DNA of 56,911 nt from Ochromonas danica (GCA_015146655.1 VKHL01000102.1:1106-58016); one strand, 5' to 3'. Numbered from the stretch's first letter, positions 20,552 to 32,387 are shown. Numbers and translations are program-made. The notes: generated by a model not told the origin, from the sequence alone.

Positions 20552-22393
20552 TCAGAGAGTTGTGGGCTGAACTTGTAAGATCTGAGACGACATGTCGCTG
20601 CTGCTCATCGTGTTTCCCGCCACAGCATTATTAGCCATGGCACACATGCTGCTACCCACGTCTCCGCTTGCTTTAGGTGAACCCAGGTTAGAAATTATGT
20701 TGAAGGCGGAAGCTGCGCTCAAGATAGCATCCTTTCGTCCTGCTCCTCGCGCAGCTTCCAAAGCATTGAGATATTCCTCAGTGACTTCTTCCGTAACATA
20801 TTCTCCACTGAAGCAGCTGTCCTCAAATTGAGTGAGTTGAGGATTAAGAGATTGGATTGCCTCAATAACGTCTTTCAAGTCGTTGTAGAAGACCTATCAA
20901 ATAGGGATATAACAAATTAATTGTGACCGCTGATATCAGTTCAACTATCACTTCACTCACCTTGTCAGCACCCAGAACCTTTTCAATCTCTTCCTCAGTT
21001 CGACCATGAGCAACGAGTTCCTTTCGTGTTGGGATATCAATGCCATAAACGTTGGGATAACGAACTGGAGGAGCAGCACTTGCAAAGTAGACCTTCTTGG
21101 CACCCGCTTCGCGTGCCATATTAATCAACTCAATCGAAGTTGTTCCACGAACAATAGAGTCATCCACAAGAAGAACAACCTTATCAGTAAATTCGCTACG
21201 AATTGTGTTGAGCTTTAAACGCACTGTCTTTCGACGCATTTCCTGTCCAGGCATAATGAAGGTTCGAGCGATATAACGATTCTTGACAAATCCCTCACGA
21301 TACGGAACATTGAGAATGTGCGCACATTGCATCGCCGCCTACAACATATGGTTCAATATTGCTATATGACCCTGGAAGACAGGAAATGATTAAAGGAGAT
21401 ATGATTACCGTGCGAGATGTCTCGGGGATAGGCATCACTGTATCAATGTCATGATCAGCCATAACATTCAATATCTTGCGCGCTAATTTCTCCCCCATTC
21501 TAGCACGAGCTTCATAAACCTGAACACCATCCAAAATCTGCAGCAAATATGGTGAGTTTATAAAAACAAGAACACACTGTTTATCCACTTACCGTGTCAG
21601 GACGAGCAAAGTAAACATATTCGAAGATACAAGGTGCAAAATTAGCACTCATAGCATCAGCGCGACTAAAGAATTGACCAGAATTAGAAATGAAAATCGC
21701 CTCCCCGGGTTGTACGTCACGTTGACGGACGAAAAGAGGATCCAATGCATCGATGGCAACACTCTCCGAAGCTACAGCATAGTCAATACCAGATGAGGAC
21801 TTACGGGTTCCAAAGCAAAGTGGACGAATGCCATTTGGGTCTCTGAAAGCTAATAACCCCATACCATTAATGAGAACAACCACCGCATAGGCACCTTTAC
21901 ACTTTCTCATAACAATGCGAACAGAGTCAAAGATATCATCTGCAGTAATATTATTCAAGTTTCTTCTAGCTAATTCATCAGCAAAGATGTTCAACAAGAC
22001 TTCTGAATCACTGCCTGTGTTGACATGACGATGTACTTGTTTCACACTTTGAGTCAACTCCTGTGTATTGGTCAAATTACCATTATGAGCTAAGGCTATT
22101 CCATAGGGATAGCTACAATAAAATGGCTGTGCTTCTGCTGAGTTACTCCCACCAGCTGTAGGATAGCGAACATGACCAATACCAACGTTACCTCTTAAGT
22201 GGACGATGTTCTCTTGTGTGAAGACCTCTGAGACATGTCCATTATCCTTACGAAGATTCAAACGATTCTTGTGGGAAGTTACAATACCAGCAGCATCTTG
22301 ACCACGATGTTGAAGCATGGTCAAAGCATCTACTAACGCCTGTGCTACACATGACTGTGGGTTAGAATAGACCAAACCGATAATCCCACACAT
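20552..22393 (-). CDS. PPAT: Amidophosphoribosyltransferase (glutamine PRPP amidotransferase)
   Basis: Four exons (minus): 21593-22393, 21409-21537, 20961-21338, 20552-20893. They total 549 residues; all three introns (55-70 nt) are phase 0. ATG 22393 gives [10 protein letters not shown], so Cys2 is directly available as the glutaminase nucleophile after Met removal, with no propeptide. Ntn-hydrolase motifs are [10 protein letters not shown] and AHNGNLTN. The phosphoribosyltransferase loop [15 protein letters not shown] lies at about 364-378. The enzyme makes 5-phosphoribosylamine from PRPP and glutamine, the committed step of de novo purine synthesis in the cytosol. The C-terminal tail after residue about 480 is divergent and ends in a Ser/Met-rich stretch. 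Length fits the yeast/bacterial type. Confidence 0.97.
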
Positions 22394-22496
22394 TTTCACT
22401 CCTTGTTAACAACAAAATTAACAAAATTTATAAGAAAAGGAGAACGTAAAGTCTTCAATATCAACCCAGATGGTCAAGTCTTAGTGAGAGAAGGAC

Positions 22497-22760
22497 TCAA
22501 GAGGCCAAGGCGGAGGAGATTACCTCAAAGGAATCTTCTGCTTGCGATGCAAAAGCAAAGCACCAGCGGGACAGGAAAATACCGCTGGCTAGCGCTAAAT
22601 AGCCAAATTCTGGTCCTTTGAGAACTGTGGCGCTTTTTTGTCCGTTTATCCTCTCACTGGACGGTGCAAGAATCATAACTAAAGCAACAAGCAGAAGGTT
22701 CGTTATTCTTGATGAAGTGCTCCACGTACTACTGATTATATCAAAGCGGAAGAGCAACAT
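22497..22760 (-). CDS. Possible small membrane protein
   Basis: An 87-residue frame from ATG 22760 on the same strand as the purine gene, about 100 bp upstream of it. It has two hydrophobic segments, ITNLLLVALVMILAP and FGYLALASGIFL, separated by a polar loop. Composition is protein-like and the frame carries a late KGPEFGYLAL block that looks conserved. It may be an independent small gene or lie in the 5' leader of the amidotransferase transcript. No family recognised. Confidence 0.42.
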   Translation of the reverse strand: MLLFRFDIISSTWSTSSRITNLLLVALVMILAPSSERINGQKSATVLKGPEFGYLALASGIFLSRWCFAFASQAEDSFEVISSALAS

Positions 22761-22905
22761 TGAAGACCAATTGGTTAATTTTACAAAAACTAGAGTGCAT
22801 CTACTATAAGATATACAAAGGGAGATAGAAAAGCATTAGAGACTAAATAGTAGATGAAGCTGTAGATCATCTCAACGCTCTATACTGTAGTTAGACAGAA
22901 CAAAT

Positions 22906-24227
22906 TTATTTGCTATAAAAGGCAATATGCTCTTTGATGGCAGCAATCCATTCAACACGTTCTCCATTATGCTTGATGTCCAAAACTAACTCAGTGTGTC
23001 CTTTGTCATTGGCAGCTTCAGCACTTCCGATGCGTACAATAGACTTGTCTTCAGAAAGAGTGCAGTTCTTGAGGTTCAAGTCACCCTTCTTGTTCACGCC
23101 ATAAGGAGGCTTGTTAGTGGAGGATTCATAGTAGGAGAGCACACCGTCCTCAAGGACGAAGAAGCGGTTCTTCCAGTTCTTCACCAGGTGACCTTGCTTG
23201 AAGATAGTTCCTTTTCGCATGGCTGGCTTACCATCGGAAGGAATGTTAACAGCAGGAGAGAAGGCCTCTGCGGCCTCAGTTTCCTTGACAGGGGTAGCAG
23301 GAGCCGCTTCCTCAACCTTGATAGCGTTGTCAGAGGGCTTGGGTGAAATAGTCTTCGCTTCCTCAACCTTGATAGCGTTCTCAGAGGGCTTAGGAGAAAT
23401 AGTCTTCGCTTCCTCAACCTTGATGGCGTTTTCAGAGGGCTTAGGAGAAATAGTCTTCACTTCCTCAACCTTGATAGTGTTTTCAGAGGGCTTAGGAGAA
23501 ATAGTCTTCTCTTCCTTAACAGGCTCGATAACCTTAGGGGCTTCCTTGACAGGCTCAGCAGCCTTGGGGACTTCCTTCACAGGCTCGGAAGCCTTGGGTG
23601 CTTCCTTCGCAGCCTCGATAACCTTGGGGACCTCCTTAACGTGCTCAGCAGCCTTAGGAGCTTCCTTTACAGGGGATGGAGCAGGAGCAGGAGCAGGGGC
23701 AGCTGCCTTAGGAACTTCCTTGACAGGCTCAGAAGCCTTGGGGGCCTCCTTCACAGGCTCAGCGGCCTTAGGAGCTTCGGCAGCCTTGGGGGCCTCCTTC
23801 ACAGGCTCAGCGGCCTTAGGAGCTTCGGCAACCTTGGGGGCCTCCTTCACAGGCTCAGCGGCCTTAGGAGCTTCGGTAGCCTTGGGGGCCTCCTTCACAG
23901 GCTCAGCGGCCTTAGAAGCTTCGGTAGCCTTAGGAGCTTCCTTCACAGGCTCCGCCTTCTACGAAAAATATTTAGCAGAAAAGTCGCACAAATGAAATGA
24001 CTCAAAAAAAACGTTAAGAAAATAAATGTTATTACCTTGACATCAGAGGCAGCAGGAGTAGAAGCAGCTGGTTTTGTCGCAGGAGTTGCAGCAGGAGTTG
24101 CAGCAGGCTTGGCAGCTTCAGCAGGTTTGGCAGCTGCAGCAGGAGCAGCCGTTGGCTTTGATTGAGTGGCCTTGACATTCGCCTCTGTAAGCTTAGGTTC
24201 AGCAGCTTTCGATTGAGTACATCCCAT
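22906..24227 (-). CDS. Lipid-anchored PH-domain protein with long Ala/Pro/Lys/Glu repeats
   Basis: Two exons (minus): 24036-24227 and 22906-23958, joined phase 0 across a 77-nt intron, 414 residues. The protein starts MGCTQSK, a match to N-myristoylation (Gly2) with an adjacent palmitoylatable Cys3. Residues about 65-290 are tandem repeats of a 10-11-residue EAPKAAEPVK type, then several copies of a 17-residue KTISPKPSENAIKVEEA unit. The C-terminal about 105 residues form a pleckstrin-homology domain (KQGHLVKNWKNRFFVLEDG, SYYES; conserved final Trp in EWIAAI). It probably sits on the cytoplasmic face of the plasma membrane and binds phosphoinositides; the repeats would act as a flexible, highly charged spacer. 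Strong codon bias suggests abundance. Confidence 0.88.
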
Positions 24228-24559
24228 TTTTTACTTGATGATTTTTCAACGTTGAAAAGAAAGACTTGGATACTTTTTGTTGAGGATCAGACTGTTGGCG
24301 GTTGGTCGCCACGCGCCACACGCTCTCTCTCGCTCTCACCCCCGCACAGCACAACAGCCCCAAACCCCGCGCATCTCGCTCAAGTGTCTGTCCGTTGGCG
24401 CCATTCTCCTCTGAGCCAAATTTCCACCCGCCTTGTCCAAATTTTTAGAATTTTGGCATCGGTCTAAGTTAACGAGGATCTAATTCCACGCATCGTAATA
24501 ACAACTAACTGGTTGATTGAGAAAGAGGACAAACCCATCCCATCATTATCATCATCATC
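24228..24559. promoter_or_regulatory. Divergent promoter, PH-domain gene / COG2
   Basis: 332 bp between start codons of two divergent genes. A C-rich block (about 24300-24430) distinguishes it from the AT-rich surroundings. No specific box identified. Confidence 0.35.
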
Positions 24560-27469
24560 ATGAATGAGAAAATGGAACAGAAAGAAATCCTTACTGTTGA
24601 ATCAAATGAAATTGATTATATTTTCCGTGATGAAGACTTTGGATTAGATCATGAAGATTTTGATGCTGTAGCCTTTGTAACTCGATTTCGTCGAGTAACT
24701 CCCATGGAATCACTTCGTGAACAACTCCGAGCCTATAGTAACAACATTCGTAAACAACTCTATGCTATTATTAATCGGGACTATAAGGACTTTATTAGCA
24801 TTGCTACAAAGGTGAGAATTGTTTGAATGTCTGGTATTGCACTCTTCTTAACTCATTATATTACATGATGTATTGCAGCTTGATGGATTGGATACACGAT
24901 TAATGCTGATTGAGAGACCCCTTCTGGACCTTCGGATAAATTTGTCGTCGCTGCATAATGGCATTGTAAGTTTTTCCTCATTTATTATGACAGTGTTGCC
25001 TCTAAACATGTGTTTTCTAAATCAGACGACAGGATTACACACTATAAATGACAAAATTAATCAAAGGAAGGAAGTGGTAGAACGACGTCATTGTCTGGAA
25101 CTATTACTCAGTTGTATGGACGAACTATCAGCAGCTCAAGCCGTAGTCCAGTCCACTCCAGGTTCAAGTACTGCCAGTCGTCATCAACTCTACAAGTCTC
25201 TTGAGCTGCTACGCGTCATGGACAACAAAGATGACAAAACAACGGCTATTCACGAAGAAGATGGGTTTATATGTTCTGAATTTGAAAGTGCCGCTGTTTC
25301 ATTACAGGCTGTCTCCAATCATTTGGCGACTTTGTCTTCACCCTCTTCTTCTATTAAAGCTGTGAAATCACTAGCATCTTTGCCCATGCTCACTCATGTG
25401 GTGGAAGAGCAACTAAAGAAGACACAAGATGCTCTTCTAGACAAAATTCGTTCCCGTGTGGAAAACTATTTCACCACGGCTGCGACCTCAGGGCTTTTGC
25501 CATCACAACATCAGGATGCCAATGAACTCTTGAGAGAATATCGTGGTTTTGCTCACTGTCTCCGTGCTTTGGTTGCTATTGGCAAAGGAAATGTTGCAGA
25601 AGAAGTATTGGCGCAGCAAGTTTTGGGTCCTCAATTGAGGACTTTGTTGAGTGCAGGTAAAGTGGATGGGGAAGGAGGAAAAGGGTTCTTTTCTGGCCTT
25701 CGAACTTCTTTGCAAGGGGTGCTTCATTTCATTTCTTCACATCAGTTGCTATCATGCCTTCTTGTTGCATGTCACTTACACTTGGGTGGTTCTTTGGACC
25801 TTCCAGAGCGAGGTATCTTACAACCTATCTTCCAGCATATTACAGAGAAGTTCGGGCAGATCTTCTCCATCGGTATTGCATCCATTTTTTCCACTTGCTA
25901 TCGAAGCCTTCATGATTTCGTGGCGCAACTTGGAAGCCTTCTCAACCTTCCTCCTGGTCAATTGCTGCAAAGTGGCATAGTGCGATCCTTTCTGGCGCAG
26001 TTTAAGCTTGAAACGTATTATCAACTGCGTTGTCGAGAAGTTATGATACGCACGGATAAGATTTGCGAACTGCATGTCAAAAGCCTGTCACAGATCTCTT
26101 CCTCAATGAATCTTATGGATGCGGTTTATCGCACATCGAGTGGTTCAGCGGATAAAACGACTGCTGTGTTGACGAAAGCAGGTACTTCTTTGTCTCTCCC
26201 TTCCTCGGAAATTGATCGTTTTATTTCTAGTCTCGGTTTGGGTAAAAAGTTCTGGTCACCAGTTTTCCAGGCATTCACTTTGGAACTTATTACATGTCTC
26301 CATGGAGATGTTGCTTTGATCCCAGTCTATGGAAAGATGGTAGGGTTAGTGCAACGTTTATGTCTTCGCCTAGCTCTCCATCTCAGTTTGTTGTTGGCGA
26401 TTCCACTTCCTTCTATTTTTGCCTCAAAGAATGAAATGGAGACTATGCGAATCTCCTATTTCGATTTGGGCTCATACAATTCTCAGACAAACCCATCCCT
26501 GCACTCTGCTGCTACACCTGCAAAAATAAGTGCCAAGACTCCTGTGGTCGAACCAAGCCCCGTCAAGAGTACTCCTAGCAAAGTCCCTCCATCTACTCCT
26601 TCCTCTTCAGTGAGTTCACAGAATTTGGCTCTACCAATCCTACCTTTGGATGTCCATGTGAGACTGGCTCGAGATGCGTGGTTGTTTTTGTTGTTTTTGC
26701 GATCTGAGGGTTTCGCCGGTCTATTGGGATCCTGCTCAACTCCTTTAGTGGCTGTAGCATTGGCTGGTTCTTGGCCTTTTGTGAATATGCAGAATAAACC
26801 AGGAGAGGAAGGACTGGAGAATGCTATTTTGTTGATATGGAAACAGTTCACTGTTCAGATCGCCCAAGATTGCAAGAAAGCTCTCAACTCAGTCAAGGCC
26901 ATTGCTGGCAAGTATCGTATGACCAATAAACCTGCACCAACGTCTTGCAGTCCTTATGTTGAAACAATTCTTGGACCATTAAGGTTTGTACCTTGTATTC
27001 CTTCCGGTATTGTGTATGTTGGCTCACACTATTGTTTGTTTGTTGCAGATCGTTAATTCAAGAGTTAGGAGAGAGTTTAAGTGAGCTTGCTCTTGGTTGT
27101 GAAACTTTATCAAACAAAGAGAATTGGACTGGAGATGAAGATGCGAAATCGAAAGCATTGCAGCGGTGGAAAGAAGAAGTTTGTGACAGTATTACTTCCT
27201 CTTTCCGTGAGCAGATTATTCAATTGTTTGATACCGTCAAACAAATGGACAGCGCTCTCCAACGAAGAGCCAAAATTGGTGCTTCAGGAAGTTCGAATAG
27301 TGCAGGCAATGATTCCTTGAGAGACTCTGACAAGATTGCCATGCAAGTACAACTGGATGTTCAAGCATATGGAGAAGATCTTCGTCGACTTGGAGCACAA
27401 CATCAAGGAATTGATAATCTTCTAAAAGAGGTTGAAGATATGGTAAGACAGCAGTTACAGAATAAATAA
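24560..27469 (+). CDS. COG2: Conserved oligomeric Golgi complex subunit 2
   Basis: Exons 24560-24811, 24879-24965, 25026-26983 and 27049-27469 join in frame to 905 residues. The N-terminus follows the COG2 pattern: an acidic lead, DFDAVAFVTRFRRVTPMESLREQL, then a long coiled region containing YAIINRDYKDFISIATKLDGLD and LDLRINLSSLHNGI, matching the layout of animal COG2 (residues about 15-110). The long C-terminal part has the COG2 tail region ending in a coiled coil. A low-complexity Ser/Pro/Lys insert (about 580-625) lengthens it beyond human COG2 (738). COG2 is a lobe-A subunit of the COG tether, which guides vesicles during retrograde traffic within the Golgi. Confidence 0.88.
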
Positions 27470-27733
27470 AAAGAGCCTTTTTTTATGATCTTCATACTTA
27501 GTTAGCATCACTTAACTTTAATGACCTTTTCTTCAGTGTGGGGTGGTTAGTTCACCGAAACTCCGTAACTGCGAAAATACGATTAACCGAAATACCGAAA
27601 ACCCGAAACCTGCTCTCGTGTCGACCACCCTCCTTTTGTGGCGCTCACAGTAACCTTCGCAGTCGGTCTCTTCCATCGAGAAGAAGAGCCCCAAGAAAAT
27701 TCTTTTTTACGCCAGTATTGAAATTATTAGATC
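27470..27733. other. Intergenic, COG2 end to eIF2-gamma promoter
   Basis: 264 bp. The second half has a run of near-repeated cgaaa/ccgaaa words (27557-27610) that could bind a factor or be chance. No gene seen. Confidence 0.4.
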
Positions 27734-29254
27734 ATGGCGGATACTGGTATAGCAGTTGGAGAGCAGAAAGTGCAAGCAGAAGATGAGATTCAGCAAGCAT
27801 CATCCAATGCTCCCGTGAAATTCGAAGCTGAGGCAAGACGTAAAGCACCAAGTGCGAAGTTATCCGTACAAGATATATCTAAACTGGATGCTTCTAAGTT
27901 AACTCCTCTGACCTATGAAGTTATCTCTCGTCAAGCAACTATTAATATTGGTACCATTGGTCATGTGGCACATGGTAAATCAACAGTAGTCAAGGCCATC
28001 TCAGGTGTTCAAACCATTCGTTTCAAGAATGAGTTAATTCGTAATATTACGATTAAGTTAGGCTATGCTAATGCTAAAATCTACAAATGTGATGGTCCTA
28101 AAGATGAACCTGGCAACTACCGCTCTAAAGGCAGTGGTGCAGATGATGAATTCGTAGAAGATGGAAAAACATGGAAATTACAACGTCATGTCTCCTTTGT
28201 AGATTGTCCTGGACACGATATTCTTATGGCAACTATGTTAAACGGTGCAGCTGTCATGGATGCTGCCTTGTTGTTAATTGCAGGAAATGAATCTTGTCCT
28301 CAGCCTCAGACTTCTGAACATCTTGCTGCTGTTGAAATCATGCGCTTAAATAATATCATCATCTTACAGAATAAAGTTGACTTAGTCAAGCCTAGTCAAG
28401 CTGAAGAGCAATATGAGCAGATCAAGAAGTTCGTAGCGGGTACTGTGGCTGACAGTGCGCCTATTATCCCCATCTCTGCCGTCTTGCGCTATAACATTGA
28501 TGTCGTGTGCGAATATATCGTACGTCAATTGCCTATACCGACTCGCAATTTTACTGCTTCTCCTAGATTGATCGTCATTCGTTCTTTTGATGTGAACAAG
28601 CCTGGTGAAGATGTTCAAGCATTGAAAGGAGGTGTTGCTGGTGGCTCCATTTTGGAAGGTATTCTCAAGATTGGAGATGAGATTGAAGTAAGACCTGGTA
28701 TTGTTACCAAGGATAGCGAGGGTAACTTGCTTTGCACACCCATCTACTCTCGTATTGTCTCTTTGTTCGCTGAGCAGAATGAGTTGCAGTATGCTGTTCC
28801 TGGTGGTCTCATTGGTGTGGGTACCAAGATTGATCCTACTCTCACCCGTGCAGATCGTTTGGTTGGACAGGTCCTGGGTCTTAAGGACTGTCTGCCTGAT
28901 GTCTTTACTGAGGTCGAAGTTTCCGTCTATTTGTTGCGTCGTCTCTTGGGTGTGAAGGCTGTGGAAGGTGGCAAGCAAGCTAAGGTGCAGAAACTCGCTA
29001 AAGGAGAGATGCTCATGGTCAACATCGGATCAACTTCGACAGGTGGTAAAGTTGTCAAGGTGGTGGATGGAACTAAGGGTGAATCCATTGCTCGTATTAC
29101 TTTGACTCAACCTGTGTGTACACAAGAAAATGAAAAGATTGCCTTGAGTAGACGTGTGGAGAAGCATTGGCGATTGATTGGTTGGGGTGAGATTCGACGA
29201 GGTAACAAGATCGAAATGAACCAACCTTTCAAGCTTGATCCTGAGGCTGCTTAA
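27734..29254 (+). CDS. EIF2S3: Translation initiation factor eIF2 gamma subunit
   Basis: 506 residues, single exon. GTP-binding motifs: G1 GHVAHGKST (76-84), G3 DCPGHD (157-162), G4 NKVD (213-216). The Cys-containing insert of eIF2-gamma follows the effector region (KIYKCDGPK). Domains II and III with the eIF2-gamma-type terminal segments ([12 protein letters not shown]) follow. With eIF2 alpha and beta, the protein carries initiator Met-tRNA to the 40S subunit. The length matches yeast and animal versions (about 470-530). The N-terminal 65 residues are a variable extension. A long antisense frame across it (28382-28978) is a by-product of codon bias. Confidence 0.97.
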   Translation: MADTGIAVGEQKVQAEDEIQQASSNAPVKFEAEARRKAPSAKLSVQDISKLDASKLTPLTYEVISRQATINIGTIGHVAHGKSTVVKAISGVQTIRFKNELIRNITIKLGYANAKIYKCDGPKDEPGNYRSKGSGADDEFVEDGKTWKLQRHVSFVDCPGHDILMATMLNGAAVMDAALLLIAGNESCPQPQTSEHLAAVEIMRLNNIIILQNKVDLVKPSQAEEQYEQIKKFVAGTVADSAPIIPISAVLRYNIDVVCEYIVRQLPIPTRNFTASPRLIVIRSFDVNKPGEDVQALKGGVAGGSILEGILKIGDEIEVRPGIVTKDSEGNLLCTPIYSRIVSLFAEQNELQYAVPGGLIGVGTKIDPTLTRADRLVGQVLGLKDCLPDVFTEVEVSVYLLRRLLGVKAVEGGKQAKVQKLAKGEMLMVNIGSTSTGGKVVKVVDGTKGESIARITLTQPVCTQENEKIALSRRVEKHWRLIGWGEIRRGNKIEMNQPFKLDPEAA

Positions 29255-31077
29255 AGGGTTAAAGGCTTTTTTGATAAATCAATCTGATGGTTTAATTGGC
29301 TTTATTACTATCATCAGGCAGCAGTTAAATAATTAATCGATGTCATACATCTTTAAATCCGGTGTTTGTGTTGCTGTACTGATCACAAATCACTGCCACG
29401 AACATACATTACATTAGTCGCAACAGTTAATCGTGCGAATGATTAGTCTAATCTACTACTCACCGCAAAAGCATTTCCAGCAATATCTGGATATCGGCAT
29501 TTTGCTGAAAAGGTGCTTTAGAAGGGGTTTGAACAGGCTCCAACTCGTTTTCATTTCAATTGAAAGTAAACTTCGCTGTGAGGAACCTTGTAACAATGTA
29601 GAGCTATTGTCTATATAAAGCAGTTTGAAACACCATCGTCACCACGACGGGTCTATCGCAGGTCTAGGAGATAATGGATACTATTCTAGCCAATATCTTC
29701 TCTTTCACTGGGAATCAGCCCCAGAAATCTCCTCTTCCACATCTTCTTCATCCTTCTCCACCTTCTAAGCAGGTCAAGGAAAACAGTGACAATGATTGGC
29801 AAGAGGCCTATGCACACGCTAGTCTTCTCCTTTCTTATCAAAGCTTATACTAGTATAAAGTTAATGTAGTAGCCACTTCATGGTCGAAAAGAGGTGATCT
29901 GCTCGGAGTTCACGTTCCCCTCCTCACTTGTTGAAAAAGGCTTTCTCACTGTGGAGACAATTCTGAGAAAATTGGCTCTTCCACAGAGATTAGAAAGCAC
30001 AAAGAGTTTTGCAGCAGCAAGCCCGGTGGAACACTGCCTGTCTTGATCTGCAAGCCGAGGTTGATCTTATCACTTCCCAGGCAATTTATGGCTTGTTCTG
30101 TAATTTGGTGTATATGTGTACAGTATATTTGTTTTGGATATAAAAACTTTCACAAGAACAAGTACATAGTGTCGAAAGTGTCTTCAATAAACTCACTAAA
30201 TCGGCTGACCTCGAAGCCGTCCGTGGCTTGAGTTAAGGGTTGATTGGTAGATTTCTTTGCAAGAGTGGTTGCTATGACCATTCGATATGGCAAGATCGTG
30301 ATCTACATGAATCTTCCAGAGATTTTGAATTTGGTACATTCTATATTGCTCTCGATCTGTGTGCACGATTTCTCATGTTGAAATGTGTATTTGTCCGGCC
30401 GAGAGAGACCATTGCTTGTTTGTAAATTTGTGTTGTAATAGTTGTTTGTAATGGCTACAGACTGGTGGGGTAACACCGTGCTGCATAATAAACATTATAC
30501 AAACTCTATTTGCATCCAGTTCTGTCTATGTCGTTTATGGGGACGTGTGTGTATAAATTTATGTAGATCTGTATAGATAGATACTGAATGGCTTATGTAG
30601 ATAAGCGATGGAAGCCCTGTGCTTGGCTGCAACGCAAGTGCATATGAAGGTTCTCTGTATCCTTGGCCACAGAGTTCGATACAATGCGCTACATGTGTAC
30701 TACAGTGTTAACTAGATCACATCTAACCTGTTCTCAGCCTTTATGCAATCCTATATTAGTTGATTCATGCACTTCAAAGACAAATAAATAAACACACTTT
30801 GATGTGTTATTTTAAAAGTTGAGGTAATAATTCAATTAATTTATCAATAAGCAAGTCGTTTTGCACGGTGAAGTGGAGGTACATACTAGTATTATATTAG
30901 TTATTATTGTAGTATTATAAGATATCTAGTCGCTGACTACAGTCGTCTAGTCTACTACCTGCTTTAACTACAAAACCACAGGAAAGGTCAGGTCAATAAA
31001 ACAACAATAAATCCTTTAATCGGAATGTCGCCTAAGCTTGATGATCAAATAGACGATTTCAATAAGTGATATATCAA
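29255..31077. other. Gene-poor region with short coding-like frames
   Basis: About 1.8 kb between eIF2-gamma and the sulfotransferase-like gene. Besides the small frame at 29674, two stretches look coding without a usable ATG: about 29964-30126, with a frame reading KAQRVLQQQARWNTACLDL..., and 30240-30425, reading LIGRFLCKSGCYDHSIWQDR.... They could be exons of one small spliced gene, but I could not build a phase-consistent model. The remainder (30430-31077) is AT-rich and I see nothing in it. Confidence 0.35.
29674..29853 (+). CDS. Possible small protein or first exon
   Basis: A 59-residue frame from ATG 29674, starting MDTILANIFSFTG, with a proline-rich middle (LPHLLHPSPPSK) and an acidic helix-like end (NDWQEAYAHASLLLSYQ). 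Composition is plausible for a protein. A GTATAA donor-like site lies right at its end (29851), so it may be the first exon of a spliced gene extending to about 30425. No homologue recognised. Confidence 0.35.
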   Translation: MDTILANIFSFTGNQPQKSPLPHLLHPSPPSKQVKENSDNDWQEAYAHASLLLSYQSLY

Positions 31078-32199
31078 TCAAAAACCACTGCAATTCACAA
31101 AGACATTACGAGAGATCAGCTTAGATACTTCCGCTTTCAATATCTGCTGAAAAGTGATACTGCTATGCAGCTGTTCATAATCAATCAATGGAAGAGAGAA
31201 ATTCATCAAAGTGGGTAAAGCAGCCTCAGAATTGCTATATAAAGTGCGATTTGCATAATGTAAATCAAACTCTTGTCTCTGCTTTAAACTGAACACCTTC
31301 CACGGTTCAAATCTAGAATGATAAGTGGGAAGAAGATCAAGATAACTCTCATATTCACGAGCTAGACCATCCAAATTTCCAATTGCAATACGTAAAGCAT
31401 CATAGACGGGGTTGACTGTGCATCCTCTCATCCAAGCCATCTCTCGAAATAACATCAAGACTTCATACGCGCTCTTCTCTCTTGCAGCATTTTCTTGTTC
31501 ATGAAAAACATCAGGAAGTTCAGCACAAGGCACTTTCAACATCTCACAGATCAGGACTGCCGCAATGTCCTTCCCGGCGGCACTGACTCCAGCATAATCG
31601 ATAATAGTTAGTGCATCATATCCAAACACTTCCTCATACCCCTTCAATAAACTCACTATATCGGATGTAAAGTATCGAAAGGTTGGTAGATCAAATATAA
31701 CAGATAAGAAATATTGGAAAGTGCACAATGTGGAATAGGACCTCTTGGAAAATTCTCCGTAAGCAGAATATACGCGCATTAACCAATCCCGATAGACTGC
31801 CACGATGCGAATCTGGACATCTTGAGAAGCAAATAAGTCGCGCAGATGACGGATAGATTCAGGCTGTAATCTGACGAAAGTCTCCGAGGAGATAATAGTG
31901 ACGGGATGGTGAGCCAGACAATCATTAATCCCAGCAAACAATTCGTTACTTCGATTTAAGTTGTCTTCGTTGGAGAACTTGGTAGCTAGGCGATGAAACC
32001 CTTTCCGACGATTTGCTGCCCAACATACCCCATAGTGTGACAAATTAGCTGCAAGGCGAGTAAAGACAGTTTGAATGTGTGTTGATCCGCTTTTATGAGG
32101 TCCAATATGAATATAAAGAGTTTTGTTGGCAAAGATTAGATGCCATAGTGAAAAGGAAAGAATGGCAAAAAGAGAGAGGATAGGGTTGGGATGGACCAT
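31078..32199 (-). CDS. Sulfotransferase-like type II membrane protein
   Basis: 373 residues from ATG 32199. An N-terminal hydrophobic segment (about 7-24, LSLFAILSFSLWHLIFA) acts as signal anchor. It is followed by YIHIGPHKSGSTHIQ (29-43), the 5'-phosphosulfate-loop of PAPS-dependent sulfotransferases. A second conserved region, VAVYRDWLMRVYSAYGEFSK, has the Arg/Ser expected for 3'-phosphate binding. Several N-glycosylation sequons fit a Golgi lumen enzyme. It probably sulfates glycans or other secreted molecules; acceptor unknown. It is unrelated in sequence to the P-loop protein at 19584 except for the fold. It is head to head with the SGNH gene (188 bp between ATGs). Confidence 0.82.
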   Translation of the reverse strand: MVHPNPILSLFAILSFSLWHLIFANKTLYIHIGPHKSGSTHIQTVFTRLAANLSHYGVCWAANRRKGFHRLATKFSNEDNLNRSNELFAGINDCLAHHPVTIISSETFVRLQPESIRHLRDLFASQDVQIRIVAVYRDWLMRVYSAYGEFSKRSYSTLCTFQYFLSVIFDLPTFRYFTSDIVSLLKGYEEVFGYDALTIIDYAGVSAAGKDIAAVLICEMLKVPCAELPDVFHEQENAAREKSAYEVLMLFREMAWMRGCTVNPVYDALRIAIGNLDGLAREYESYLDLLPTYHSRFEPWKVFSLKQRQEFDLHYANRTLYSNSEAALPTLMNFSLPLIDYEQLHSSITFQQILKAEVSKLISRNVFVNCSGF

Positions 32200-32387
32200 T
32201 TCGTATCCAATCGAAATGTTGAAATTGTAGTGGTGGTCAGGGCTGCCTAATAATTAACATTAATTCCGAAAATCAATTCCACCTTTTGAAAGCACTTCAT
32301 ATGTGGGGGGTTATTGTCTACCACGCCACACAATAATAGATAACACCAAAACAACAGTCCATTGATAACAGCGAAGACAAAAGAACG

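Noticed and set aside
23198-23995. Plus-strand frame with Leu/Gly/Ser repeats opposite the PH protein
   Set aside because: It is the complement of the repeat-coding region; the minus-strand frame has a lipid-anchor start, correct splice sites and a PH domain.
28382-28978. Antisense frame over eIF2-gamma
   Set aside because: Shadow of a conserved, codon-biased gene.
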